From: Saccharina japonica
Lineage: Eukaryota > Sar > Phaeophyceae > Laminariales > Laminariaceae
Assembly (NCBI GenBank): GCA_008828725.1
Contig: MEHQ01004277.1
Location: forward strand, 62,001 to 126,000
Reading direction: 5' to 3'
DNA: 64,000 nt
Under the pieces are notes generated by a model, which saw only the letters and a list, made by a program, of their open reading frames with translations, did no database searches and was not told the origin of the DNA. Shown here piece by piece: positions 23,516 to 34,463 of this stretch. Position 1 is the stretch's first letter, and each line of letters begins with the position of its first letter. Position numbers and translations under genes: made by a program.

Positions 23516-24843
23516 GCCAGTAAATGTTTCACGTTTTTTGTATTTTGTGAGGCCCTGTTTTTGTTCAGTCGTGCGTTTTTTGTGCGTTTCTTGCCGAGAG
23601 CACGAGGAGCACACACGAACAGCAGCAGCACCGCAGAGAGCGTGTTACAAACAGTACAACCTCAATGTTACAACCCTGCCGCCCAGCAGCACAGCAGCAC
23701 AGCAGTAGCAGCAGCAGCAGGCATGATACCATGCATGCGCGTGCCTTAGTTCCGTGCTGTACCGTGACGAGTTGCTTTTGTCGAAGCCTGCGAGTTTTCC
23801 GAGTCATGGCATCATACCTACCTGCAGATCGATGCTCATGTACGAATCTCTCCGCTGTCCCGAAATGTAAGAAACTTTTGTTCATTCAAAATATATATAA
23901 ACTGTCGTTACTCTTCCGGACACAGTGGTACACCACTGTTGTGCGCATCGGAGGCAGATCTGTGGTGTGCTCTGTTGTTGCTACGAGTAGCTGCTTTCAT
24001 AGCAGCCAGCAATCCGTCACCAAACCACACCACCACCACTCTTCTGCTTGCTGCTGCTGTTGATGGGCTCCATGTGTCATGCGTGTGCTCTGCAAGCTGC
24101 ATGCCGACACATGCGATGATACTACGTAGTGTTCGGCGGTCTGGCTCCAAAAACGAGAACAATATTGATGTTTCTAGCAAGTAATCACGTGCATATGATA
24201 GCATGTGACGCCCGATTCCCCACTTGCAAATAGAACCATAGTTCAAATCCCGAAGATGCTTTTTTTTTGCTTTTTTTTGCTTGCAGGTATAGAGTACGTC
24301 TGTTCAAATGTTTGTGATTTACTCGGTACCAGGTATAGAGTTGTACGTATCCCTTTCAGCAAATGCCCGGGTATACTCTCGCGAGTACAACTATTAAATA
24401 CCAATACCCTGTAACTCTTTGTCGTTACAAGTCACGGGCACGAGTATAGCACGTCCATACACACGTGAATTTAGTTCCCTCTGTAATTGTATTGAGTTTA
24501 GTATGTACTACGAAAACCCAACATTGAGTTGTACGTAGGATATGGCATTTTTACATAAAATGGTTCGCACGAAGCCGGCGTTAGGAGTATACACATCTGA
24601 CTAAAAGCTTAACTGAAAAGAGCGGAAATACTCGCTAGTACCCGGGTAGTGTTTTCACGGAGATTTGGCGAGTACTCGTTGGCCGCGAGCACTCGAGTCG
24701 CAGGGGCACAACCGATTTATTGTGTACCGGTAGTTGTCTCTGTGTGAGTGTTTTTGTTTGTGAGCGAGAACTACTTACTACGAAAAAAAAATCTCATACT
24801 TTGTTCGTAGGCGTAAATACATACGTATATCACCAAAAACAAA
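23516..24843. other. Unassigned sequence
   Basis: No gene supported. It contains CAGCAG-rich DNA (23620-23720) and T-tracts near 24260. Frames of 60-130 residues on both strands are Cys/Ser-rich by composition and lack recognisable domains. Confidence 0.35.
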
Positions 24844-25245
24844 GTACTGTAGATTTCGACCCCCACACAAAGATCAAGTCAATTTCGACCCCGCGGCACT
24901 AAACCACCCCTCCACAAAAACCAAACAGTTGATTTCGACCCTATTACTGAAATCAAGTCATGTTCGATCCCCACTCTAAAATCAAGTCAATTTTGATGCC
25001 CCGACACAAAACCACGTCAAGTTCGACTACCCACACAAATACCAAGTCAAATTCGATCCCCAGGCTAAAACCAAGTTATTTTGGATGCCAACTCTAAAAT
25101 CATGTCAACGTGGATGCCCCGACACAAAAAACAAGTCAAGTTCGGCTACCCGTACGAAATTGAAGTCAATTGCGATCCGCACACTGAAGGCAAGTCAATT
25201 TAAATGCCGACACTAAACCAAGTAATTTTCGAACCAGATACATGA
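24844..25245 (+). repeat. Degenerate ~35-bp AAGTCAATTTCGA array, longest copy
   Basis: About eleven imperfect units of the type (c)acaaaaaccaAGTCAATTTCGA(t/c)cccc. Spacing is 30-40 bp and units differ mainly in the variable acactaaa segment. Confidence 0.65.
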
Positions 25246-25639
25246 AACAGCAATATGACGTATGTACATACCTGATAAGGTAGGGAAGTAGATACAGAAA
25301 GGAGCGAGACTTCATTCATTTATGTATACGTATAGGTTTCTTTTTAGTTTTGGTAGATATTGATTTTCTTCTTTAAGGGGATGCCTGTGAGTGATCAATG
25401 TTCTCATGGTGCATATTTTTGGAGGGCAAACGGAATATTACTAAAGCTAAGTCGTTTTGGAATCAAACATTAAGGCCAAGCCTATTTCAATCCCTACACG
25501 GAAAACAAGTAAATTTCGATCCCAAAAACTAAAAGCAAGTACATTTTGATAAATTCATCATTTCCTGCCCGCGCACAAAAAAACAAGTCAATTTTGAACC
25601 CACAAAAACAAGATCTTCGGCCCGCTCACGAATACTAAG
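25246..25639. other. Unassigned sequence, with a second short array
   Basis: About 25440-25650 carries a weaker stretch of the same AAGTCAATTT-type units. The rest is AT-rich without recognised features. Confidence 0.4.
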
Positions 25640-25727
25640 TCAATTTATATATACCAAGTATTCTGTTAGGCGTTCATGTTTGTTCTTGCGCCACTCCCCT
25701 AGGCACGTCCCGGAGGGGAACCTTGTA
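25640..25727 (-). repeat. Terminal module T, copy 4
   Basis: gttcttgcgccactcccctaggcacg, then aggggaaccttgta. It sits at the 3' border of the gypsy remnant. Confidence 0.55.
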
Positions 25728-25734
25728 GTACGTA

Positions 25735-26395
25735 GTATTTGAACGTTCGCTAAACTTTCTTGTGTTAAGTGTTCGTCTCCTCACTGTTGTGTTGAACAAA
25801 TACAGGCCAGTATAAGAACTCCATACACTAGTTAGATGGCATGTTAACAGCTTCGTTTACATTCGGAGTTTTATATGAGTGCCCCCATATATATTTCAAT
25901 GTAAAACTAAGTGTGGCCGCACGAAGTAAACATTCCCATGGTAGCTGATAGAGAATGGGCGAATTGTTTTGTTAAATGGAACTTCTGCTACCCTTAAATT
26001 GATTTGAGGTGTGCTAGATTGTACAAATTAGTATCTCAGTTATACTTTGATCAATGCATAATCTGGATATGTTGTCTTTTTGAGTTAAATTGTATTCTTG
26101 TTGCTGGTGTGTTCAAAAACACAAGCCAGTTTTCTAGAAATTATCAACATCTTATAGACGTGCGGATTAGGTTCGCGTGGACCGTACCGCTTGAGTATTG
26201 ATCTGATACACCTAGAATATTTATCATTTTATGAGTTTTTTGTTTATCTAGTATGCCGTGATCAATGTAGGACTACGTAGCAAACGGTGATTGTGTGGTT
26301 GATTTAGTGGTTTATGGTTTGGTTTGCTTAACCCGATCCCATTAACGATCTAGCCACCTACAATTTCATGACTTGTCTCCCTGTCCACATACGCC
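25735..26395 (-). repeat. Putative 3' LTR of the gypsy element
   Basis: Purine-rich ggacagggagacaag precedes a possible TG start near 26390 on the minus strand. Within it lies atataaaact, and it ends near the terminal module. Without a 5' LTR for comparison the borders are guesses. Confidence 0.3.
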
Positions 26396-26611
26396 CAAAC
26401 GTATGTTCTTTTATCACCGTGGTTAATCTTGTTCCATTTTCAAGATTATACATAAATTTTGTTTTCGTGTCCTTTATATCTGCTGCTGAGCTCCCAGTAT
26501 TTTTTTTATTGGTTTTGTAAAGCGCTTAACTGGATTATTGCTCGTTTCCTGGTTTGATCACTGGTTCGTAACCTAAAAATAGTTGGCAGGATCATTGTGG
26601 GAAGCGATTAA

Positions 26612-26980
26612 TCAGAGACCATGAGCGATTCTGTATGCAACAATAAGTTCGTGACATTGTGGTACTTCGTCTGCTCGATATTCAATATCTGGTTCAGGGC
26701 CATAGCTTTGCAGAAGTAAACGGTACTTGTAATTGTGGGTATTTCTTCTGCCAGGACCACGCATGTGGCCGACTACCCTGTCAACGATATATGACTCAAT
26801 TCTTGGTAGAATTTGGTCTTGATGGTCCAGTGCAGGTAATGGGATTTGTTTTCCCCAAAAGAAATTAGCCAGCTTGTCAAATTGAGGTGCTGGGAGTTTC
26901 TCCCGCCGATGGTACGGTTTGATGTGAGCAAGGTGTACTGATACTTCTCGTGTCTCGTTCGTGCGTCGTGCTCGATACAC
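26612..26980 (-). pseudogene. Gypsy C-terminus with chromodomain
   Basis: A 122-residue frame. Its last ~60 residues follow the chromodomain pattern: an ESYIVDRVVGH start, an aromatic YKYRLLLQSYG strand, and a PQCHELIVAY C-terminal helix. The preceding part (HLAHIKPYHRR) is the usual post-integrase linker. The frame is shifted relative to the integrase core upstream. In chromoviruses this domain targets integration to marked chromatin; that role is inferred from the family. Confidence 0.65.
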
Positions 26981-27735
26981 TACTGGAGAAAGTGGAGAGC
27001 AGATAATATAAGGTCCTCGCCACGGTAACAGTAGTTTGGGATTTGGACCATCTGTATCCTGGAAGGGTCTGTATACCAGTCAGTACCTTCTGTCCAGGTT
27101 TGAAAACAGGATACGGCGCAAGTTTTTTTTTTGTTAGCCGCCTGTTTTGTTGCACGTTCTGTTAAGTTACGACGCGCTAACTCTAGGGCGATTTGTAGGT
27201 TATCTCGGGTATTTTGCGCAAACACTTCTTCTGTATCTGCTGTACTTCCTACATGAGGAATACCGAGTATTATGTCAACTGACAATCTGGCTTGTCTACC
27301 GAACATTAAAAATAACGGTGTTTCATGCATTGTTGCACTGAAAGACGTATTGTGAGCTAGTTGAACAAATGGCAAGAGAGATTCCCAATTATATTGTTCA
27401 ATCGAACTATGCATCGCTAACATTGCATGCATTGTTGAATGTACACGTTCAGATACAGAATTACCCTGGGGTCGATAGGGTGTCGTCCGGGTTTTCTCAT
27501 ATCCAAGTATACTTTGTAACTGGAAACTTATTTTATTCTCAAACTCCGGCCCTTGATATGAGTGCAAAATTTCCGGTGGGCCGAAAATGCTTGTGATGCG
27601 ATCAATAGTGGCTTTTGCAACTGTGTCGTCAGCTGATTTGTTTGGAATTGGTGTCAGTAATGTGAACCTTGTGGGGTGGTCCATCATAGATAGGACTATT
27701 TTGCATTTGACACCGGCGGCCGATACAGATTCTGA
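26980..27735 (-). pseudogene. Gypsy integrase catalytic core
   Basis: Contains the conserved MMDHPTRFTLLTPIPNKSAD strand region, the second-acidic-residue region HSYQGPEFEN and the TTPYRPQGNSVSERVHSTM block with the catalytic Glu. In the usual HSDQG motif the Asp is replaced by Tyr (TAT for GAT, near 27557). A frameshift near 27745 separates it from the zinc-finger part and another near 27100 from the chromodomain. It would not be catalytically competent. Confidence 0.8.
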
Positions 27736-27746
27736 TTTATACTCGA

Positions 27747-28440
27747 CTACGTAAGTCGATAGATTTTTTCTTGGAACGGTCGCTCTACAGGTAGATGGCC
27801 TGTTGGTAATTTAGGTCTGTTGTGAGCTGGTTTTCGACGTTGACATGTTTGACATTCTTGGCACCATATATGTACGTCGCGATTCATAGTCGGCCACCAT
27901 AATTTCTGGCGGATTTTATCGTACATAGGTCGAAATGCAAGGTATCCTCCTGATAGAGCATGGTCGTGATACGCATGTAATACTAGTCCAATGAGGGCAT
28001 TAGGTAATACGAGCTGATCGCGAAACGTGCTTCTTTTGCGAAGGTGACCTGGTAAGTACGACTTGAACAACAGTCCGTCTTGTACTGAGTAGTACGACAT
28101 AGTCGTTACCGTCTCTTTGTCAGGCAGGTATGCATTAGCGTCAAGTATGTAGTCGATATACACTCCGTATTCTACTCGTTGCGTTTCTCGTAATTTTTCC
28201 TCGTCAACCGATTCAAACAAGTTTGTCGCGCTTATAAACACTGATGCGATATTGAATAACTCGCGATCACCTCGGACGGGTTATAATTCATCGAGTTTAT
28301 CTGCGGACACTTGGTATGGTTGATAGAGAATTCCCGTTCGTAGTGCAGGATCTTCGGGAACGTTTCGGCAAATCGGTGCTAATTTTGGCTCAGTCATTTC
28401 TTCTTGTTGTTCAAAAGCAAATAACCGTGATAGACATATA
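27747..28440 (-). pseudogene. Gypsy RNase H end and integrase zinc finger
   Basis: Begins with the LSRLFAFEQQEE track that follows RNase H in gypsy polyproteins, then an in-frame TAA at about 28281, then an integrase N-terminal zinc-binding domain: LHAYHDHALSGGY, WWPTMNRDVHIWCQECQTC (H..H..C..C pattern). The two parts are in the same frame, so the TAA is a single nonsense mutation. Confidence 0.8.
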
Positions 28441-29805
28441 TACGTTCCTTGGCGCTCGCTGTGGTGACCTTGGACCTCTTGGGCTCTCACTTGGCTTCAG
28501 ACCGGAGTCACACTCGGGACCTCTTTCGACGGCCTCGCGTTGGCTTTTTCGCCCGCTCTTCTCGAGGGTCGCCCCCCTCAGCCTCCGCCCGTGACTTTCC
28601 GCCCGCGCGCACTCTCGAGTCAATCGCCGCCGCCGAGCGCGGCGACCTTCAATCCGTGGGCTCTTACGAGACGGTGGGATATCGAGACTTTTTCTTCGAG
28701 GCAGAAAGGTTCCGTGCGGGACGCCGAAGCTGTTTCTCTGAGGCAGCAAGCTTATTTCGTGGGTGTTTCTTGGAGATCCGAGATATAGCGAGGTTCTACG
28801 TACGTTCTTCTTCTGTGGATCTGTTCGGTGTTTCGTTTTTTTACGTACTTGCTGGGAGCTCCGATATACTCGTACATACCTCGTACATCGTACGTCGTAT
28901 ATAGCTGTTTTCTTTGATAGCTCGGACTCCCGAAAGTGACCGCTTACTCTCGACTACCTCCCTGGGCAGGTCGTCTTTAGCCCCTTCCATCTCCTCCGCC
29001 TCACCTCGTGGGAATACGAGTGAGGACACAAGTACAATACGATAACAATAATTTCGGCTCATTACTGTACTCTCTGTACTACTCGTACAACAGCAGCACA
29101 GCAGTAGTATTAATAGTACCATCAAGATTATTTCGTGGTTGTTTCTTGGGAGATCCGAGATATAGCGAAGTTCTTCGTACGTTCTTCTGTGGATCTGTTT
29201 GGAGTTTGGTTCCAGCAGCATTTCGTGTTTTTAGGTTCGATATATACATACATCGTATCACAGGTCGTAGCTCTTTTCTTTGATAGCTCGGACTCCCGAA
29301 AGTGACCGCGTACTCTCGACTACCTCCCTGGGCAGGTCGTATTTAGCCCCTTCCATCTCCATCGCCTTACCTCGTGGGAATACGAGTGAGGACACAAGTA
29401 CAATAAATACGATAACAATAATTTCGGCAGAATACTGCTGTACTCTGTGTACTGCTACTCGTACAACAACAGCACAGCAGTAAGTAGTATTAATACGAGT
29501 ACGAGTAGTACCTGGTCGCATCATATATAGTACTGCCGTAGTATTACTGTACAGCAGTACAGTAGTATTAGTATCCACCGTACATGTAGGTACAGGAACT
29601 ACAGCAGCAGCAAGCAGCAGCAGCAGTTTGGACAAACAAAAAACTCGGTTTAATACGTCGCTACGAGCATTTTTTTTCTCGGACAAAACATCACTGCTGT
29701 ACCAGGTGTAGTACAAGTAAATCAGGCCTTTAAATTGCAAAATTAAATTTTAGGTGAGGTGCTCAACGACCGACTACAGATTGAATCGCATGAGATCGAA
29801 TCCCA
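28441..29805 (+). repeat. Composite repeat C, copy 2
   Basis: Partner of 4993-6325 with the same leader, the same internal tandem pair (gatagctcggactc at 28916 and 29281, period 365) and the same right end. It lies head-on against the truncated gypsy element. Confidence 0.65.
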
Positions 29806-30028
29806 GACCAAACGTTATCGTACCACTTTGTGGCTCTTTTTTCTTCCCGACTTTTATTTCGGCAAACAAAGATAAAGGCTGTGCAGCAGCAGTGCCTATG
29901 GTCCAAAGCAACATAGTACTTGTATGTATTCAAAATATGGTACGTATCGTTTGTGTATACGTACTCGGTGTACGTCATACGTACATACTATCATACTATA
30001 CGTATCGTTCTCGTATATAGTACAAGGC

Positions 30029-30270
30029 ATGTATTATCGTATACATTTGCGGAACAATAAAAGAGCCAACCAAGATAATGGCGTATTGTGCCTGGCATCA
30101 TCTCAGGGGTCAGATGATGACGAGACACCCCTTTTTGTTGGATTTTTCAATCTTGGGGAACATAGTGGCCAACTTTATGCTCCATACGAGGGGTACACCC
30201 ATTTTCTTTGGCACTATGTTGCTGATAAGATTATGAACGAGCCACAAAGTGGTACCATAACCTTTGGTCT
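30029..30270 (+). pseudogene. Truncated gene or exon fragment, unknown
   Basis: From an ATG at 30029 the frame is open through an acidic SSQGSDDDET stretch and a hydrophobic/aromatic segment (LFVGFFNLGEHSGQLYAPY, then THFLWHYVADKIM). Its composition is unlike the surrounding repeats. It ends abruptly at an N and the GC hairpin module at 30271, whose further translation belongs to that module. No family is recognised. It looks like a gene piece cut by module G. Confidence 0.4.
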
Positions 30271-30271
30271 N

Positions 30272-30490
30272 CCGCGGCGGGCTGACGCCCGCCTGCGGCT
30301 ACGCGCAATGCCCGTAACGGCGAGGAGTAGCCTACTGAGGTAGATTAATAGCTAAGCTTAGGGCGAACAAAGCGACTCTGTACTGCTAAGGGGTGTACAG
30401 CAGTAGTACATGACACCCAATGAGAACATTCACAAACGGAGGCTAGGTTTCTTATTTACATGAGAGAAGAGGATGCGTTTTACACTAGCA
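30272..30490 (-). repeat. Hairpin module G, reverse copy
   Basis: Starts with gcggcgggctgacgcccgcc (stem-loop), then ctacgcgcaatgcccgtaacgg, and runs to about 30490 with gggcgaacaaagcgactctg and aaacggaggct. It is the reverse complement of 58420-58700 and 59870-60175. Confidence 0.7.
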
Positions 30491-30702
30491 TTCTCAAACC
30501 AGCATAGTAGTCACCAGTCTAAAACCAAATGTATTCGCCTGTCAAAAGTGTCCCAAATAACTACTATAGTGTAGTATGGGAAAGTGTAAGATCATCGGCA
30601 GTCTAAACCAGCACAAGCTGGTAACATCATAACTGCTGTACTTTAGTATGGATATTTCATTTAAAAAACGGCGCAGTTATTGCTGGTCCCGGAACAACAT
30701 GA
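30491..30702. other. Unassigned sequence
   Basis: Nothing coding recognised. Confidence 0.4.
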
Positions 30703-31006
30703 GGTCTTCGACGATTCCATTTATTTCGCCGGCCACAGAGCATGGATTCGCAAACAGGCTCTTCCACGGCCTTCTGCGGGATATCTTGTTGTGACTACCG
30801 AGCTCTCGTACGGTAGCCTGCTTTCGTCGGGTAGCACGGCACGGTGAAACCGTGGGTCTTCGACGATTCCATTTATTTCGCCGGCCACAGAGCATGGATT
30901 CGCAAACAGGCTCTTCCACGGCCTTCTGCGGGATATCTTGTTGTGACTACCGAGCTCTCGTACGGTAGCCTGCTTTCGTCGGGTAGCACGGCACGGTGAA
31001 ACCGTG
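30703..31006. repeat. Two tandem 152-bp units
   Basis: ggtcttcgacgattcc begins at 30703 and again at 30855, and the two units look essentially identical. On the minus strand the unit encodes a protein-like stretch (SVAGEINGIVEDL), but 152 is not a multiple of three, so the duplication shifts frame. Confidence 0.85.
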
Positions 31007-31547
31007 GGTATGACGCGCTGGAGAGCCACGGGGATATGTGCGGGCCTCACGAAGCCTCTTGTACTGCGCTCCCACCTGACCGAACCGGGTGGATACTTCG
31101 CCCAGGTCCTTCCTTTTGGTCTCCCATAGGTGCTTACATAGCGCAATGTCAGCTGTTGGTCGACAGGATGGGTGGTGCTCGCCCGACACTTGCTGGGTCA
31201 GGGCTGACGAAATGACAAAACTCGGTTGAGTACGAAAACGGGAGTTCCACAAACCGATGAGATTTATCAAACAGGGTTGAAGTTGTATTGTCCCAGACCC
31301 ATAAACAGGAGAAAGGGAAATGTACCGGACGGTAACCACAAAGGTGTACAGGGGCAGGGAGCTGCGTACAGGTTTCAGAGGTTGTACAGGTCTCAGAGGT
31401 TGTGTCGCGGTCTTGTTTGTCTGTGAAATATACAATTCTCGGTAGATGTGCCACGGTCTTGTCTGTGTGTAGATGATGTGTTGTCCTCGCACAGTTTGTG
31501 TTTTCATTGTACATATTTGGCTTCTTGTGTCTACTCGAGTTTCGGGT
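31007..31547. other. Unassigned sequence; possible minus-strand exon
   Basis: A minus-strand frame (31582-30947) includes a helical LWETKRKDLGEVSTRFGQVG stretch near 31120. No domain or splice pair could be assigned. Confidence 0.25.
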
Positions 31548-33260
31548 ATGTCAACAAGCGGAAACAAGGACGGCAGCAACAAGGCGGGTGGTCCACGCCG
31601 TCACAGAAGTGTTGCCTTTGTTGGTTGCCCGGAGAGGCGACCCACTTCCGACGCTACCGACGCAGAGGCCCCGCCCGATCCTGATACTACACGTATGGCG
31701 TTGGTATCTACGGGCTCTGATGACGTCGAGAACACGAGAGACGCGACCTCCACGCAATGGGGAAAACGGTCCGCCGGTCGCTCTAGGTGAGCACCATACA
31801 CCCGTTCGCTTGTGAGATGCTTGTCTCCAGTACGACGAGATACACAGAGGGTTATGCCGGCTTCCCTCCGATAGGACAATACACCTGGTACACGAGTTGC
31901 GTGTTTAAATAATACAACAGCAGCAGCAGTACTCACAGAGGGTTATGCTGGCTTGTTTCGGGCACGAGTTGCGAGTTGAAATAATACAGCAGCATCATCG
32001 GCACTACTACACAGTAGTACTGCTCTGTTATAGCGCTTCTTGATTTTCGTAGTCCCGTCCCCTCTATCTGTATGTGTTCCTTTCTACTACGGCCGCTACT
32101 TTTCCCGTCCTTCCGGACAGAGTTGTTTTCTCCCTTGTAGCGCGTTTGTGACATGGTTATGTCCGGTACGACGAGGTACACAGAGGGTTATGCCGGCTTG
32201 CCTCGGATAGAACAATACCCCTGGTACACGAGTTGCGTGTTTAAATAATACATCAGCAGCAGTCCACACAGAGGGTTATGCCAGCTTGCTTCGGGCACGA
32301 GTTACGTGTTGAAATAATAGAGCAGCAACAGTACAAAAGGAAGCTACTACTGTGTAGCCATGAAGCCACCCGATAATTTTCAGTTCTTGCTGCCCACTCC
32401 TCGTGTTTCGATACCTGACGCATACGGGCAGAAGGGTTGCAGCAAGAAGACCACGCTGCGTGTTGAAATACTCAGCAGCAGCAGCAGTAGGACAGGATAG
32501 TATACCTGGTACATGAGTTATTTTGTACCATCTTTATTTTATACGACAATGGCGCTTGCTCGTGTTGCGATATCTAGGCAATGCAAAGTGTTGCAGGAAG
32601 AAGATAATGCTGCGTGTTGAAATAATATAGCTGGAACAGCAGTACTACTCGTACCAGGTACAACTGTACTACCAGGTACTACCGTTAAAAGGAAGCTAGC
32701 TATGCCTCCACCCGAGTAGTTTCAGTTTTTGTCGCCTAATCCTCGTTTTTGGATATCTGACGCGTCAACCTTCTGGTGCGTCACCCTGCCTTGTGGTTGT
32801 TTATGATTTCAGGTGTCGAGCACTTGATGATGACGACAGATGCGAGCGTTGCGTTTATCGCCGCGATGCCACTCGTGCCGCTCCTGCTGGTGGACAGGGG
32901 GGTGTTCGGCGGCCCATTGTCGGTCCCATTTATGTTGGTCACACAGGGGTTCCACCGGAAATTCCCGATCTAGTGGCGCTTGGTTCCCGCCCATATGTTA
33001 TACCAGGAGATCGCGGCTACTTCTTCCGTCCTTCCGGACAGTGTTGTTTTCTCCCTTGTAGCGTCTTACCTATCGGATATTTTCTTTCTTTGTCTTTTCG
33101 CTTATTTTCTAGCTTCAGGCTGTTGTCCTTTACGCACGCCTCCCGTGCTTCCGCTCTTTCATTGTGGAGGCTTGTCTCTGTTTTGTTTGGGGGTTTTCCT
33201 TCACTAATTTTTTCCTGCACTCTGTTTCTTCGTGGGCCGTTATTTCTTCTTCTTCGTTAA
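31548..33260 (+). CDS. Candidate two-exon gene, unknown function
   Basis: Exon 1 (31548-31786) starts ATG and encodes a hydrophilic Ser/Thr/Asp-rich N-terminus. It ends CTCTAG|GTGAGC. Exon 2 begins at 32813 after gtttatgatttcag and continues in phase (AG|G, then TGT CGA GCA) into a Cys-containing DDDDRCERCVYRRDA stretch and a proline/valine segment up to about residue 150. Beyond about 33010 the frame is T-rich and hydrophobic and may be intron; the formal stop is 33260. The phase match and both splice signals are visible; expression and function are unknown. Tandem repeats fill the proposed intron. Confidence 0.3.
31810..32640 (+). repeat. Imperfect tandem units in the proposed intron
   Basis: The track cacagagggttatgc(c/t)ggcttg with gcacgagttgcg and aaataata recurs at about 31845, 31935, 32180 and 32275. 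From 32395 to 32640 repeat E-like words (tgcaggaagaag, tgctgcgtgttgaaata) follow. Confidence 0.65.
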
Positions 33261-34031
33261 TTTACATATTTCCCCCCGTTTTAATCGGCTCTTTTCCTTG
33301 TCGCACATTTGGCCGTGTCGCCACTGACCTACGACGATTATTGTCTCGATTTGTAATCCACGTTAAGCATCTCATGACGATTGACAGACTGAACTGTGTC
33401 ACCCACGGTGTCTGAACCGTGTCACCGTCTTTCGTTAATTTAAACACTTTTTTCGTTTCTTCGGTATTTTTCCTTCACTCTACGCCGTCTTTCGTGCGGT
33501 CGTTACGCCGTCCTTAATTTCAAGTATCTTCCGTTATCAATCGTTTCGTCGACCTTCCTTTTGAGTGCTTAGATTATGTCTTCGTCGGTCTCTTTTTCGC
33601 TTGATCAGTTCTCGTTAGCGAGCGATTTTCCTTTTCTTCCTCTCCTACATCGTCACCACCACTTCTTTTCCAGTTTCCCTTATACCTTTTCCTTTTTCAT
33701 AGAGTTAGTTACGGGCCTGGAGACTAGCAACGCGAATGATACTAATTCGCTTGCGTTACTAACCCAATACATACACATATAACGCCAGTACGACGAACAG
33801 TCGGGTTGCGGATACCATACGTAGTATTTCGAGATCGAACGGTAACAATGGCCGCCTGAAACTCACGAGCGACTGAAAACGCAGCCGACCTCAAACTAGT
33901 GCTGTGGGCCCGCCATCAGCTACCCAAAATAGCTCGTGAGTTACTGTGGCCGGTGTTTTAGGTAGCTCTGAGACGAACTACGAGTACCGATCGACGCGAC
34001 GATAAAATGAAACCTGGCATTTTTCTTACAG
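33261..34031. other. T-rich sequence, no gene called
   Basis: Pyrimidine-rich DNA with possible intron character between the candidate exons on either side. No domain is recognised. Confidence 0.3.
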
Positions 34032-34195
34032 ATTTTGTAAAATTAATCAATAAACACTTTCGTGAAAAGGGGACAGGGGACGTCACGAACGTATTTGCAT
34101 CTGATGCTGCTGTGCCGTACGTACGCGTATCACACACAGTCACTAGTGGCGGTCACGCAATGGTGCGGCCCATATTAGTGCAGGGTCCCACTTAA
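34032..34195 (+). CDS. Candidate internal exon, unknown
   Basis: A strong acceptor (ggcatttttcttacag) precedes a frame beginning DFVKLINKHFREKGTGDV and continuing through a Val/Ser-rich segment to TAA at 34193. The next protein-like stretch lies in another frame, so either a donor lies before 34160 or a frameshift has broken the gene. No family is recognised. Confidence 0.3.
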
Positions 34196-34197
34196 GT

Positions 34198-34463
34198 GCG
34201 GTGAAAATTCGCTTGGCACGACTTCCTCCGACGGTAGTTACTTTTAATAGTGAGGATGGCGCACTCCGAATTGCCGAACCGGTCCCCCAAACGTTCGGGG
34301 CCAGGTAGCGCTGGCCCCGCGCTATCGCGGGACCTTCACACTTCCATATCACTAATTGGAACAGCCCTACAGGACAGAAGACCGCAGTACAACATTATAT
34401 GCGTCCGCGCAACGACAGTACGCCCGTTCCCAACTGGAGCTCGCCGAGTTATCAACGCCTTGA
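34198..34463 (+). CDS. Candidate terminal exon pair, unknown
   Basis: A protein-like frame (VKIRLARLPPTVVTF, then EPVPQTFGA) ends at CCAG|GTAGCG (34304). A 68-bp intron closes at gaacagccctacag and the frame continues in phase into a polar helical tail (YASAQRQYARSQLELAELS) with TGA at 34461-34463. The matching splice phase supports a real spliced transcript. The relation to the exon at 34032 is unresolved. Confidence 0.3.

Larger units (their letters stand above)
25735..28440 (-). mobile_element. 5'-truncated chromodomain Ty3/gypsy retrotransposon
   Basis: Minus-strand order: end of RNase H (LSR motif), integrase zinc finger, integrase core, chromodomain, then a non-coding tail. gag, protease, RT and most of RNase H are missing because composite repeat C begins exactly where the homology stops (28440/28441). 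The tail (25735-26395) is AT-rich with an atataaaac TATA-like word and could be the 3' LTR, but no second LTR exists here to prove it. The element is inactive: one nonsense codon, at least two frameshifts and a changed catalytic residue. Confidence 0.8.

Noticed and set aside
24844..25245. CRISPR-like regular array
   Set aside because: Units are degenerate without identical direct repeats and unique spacers, and the context is eukaryotic.
34264..34345. GC palindromes (ccaggtagcgctgg, cgcgctatcgcgg) as a regulatory hairpin
   Set aside because: They fall in the proposed 68-bp intron and its donor; no further support for a separate function.
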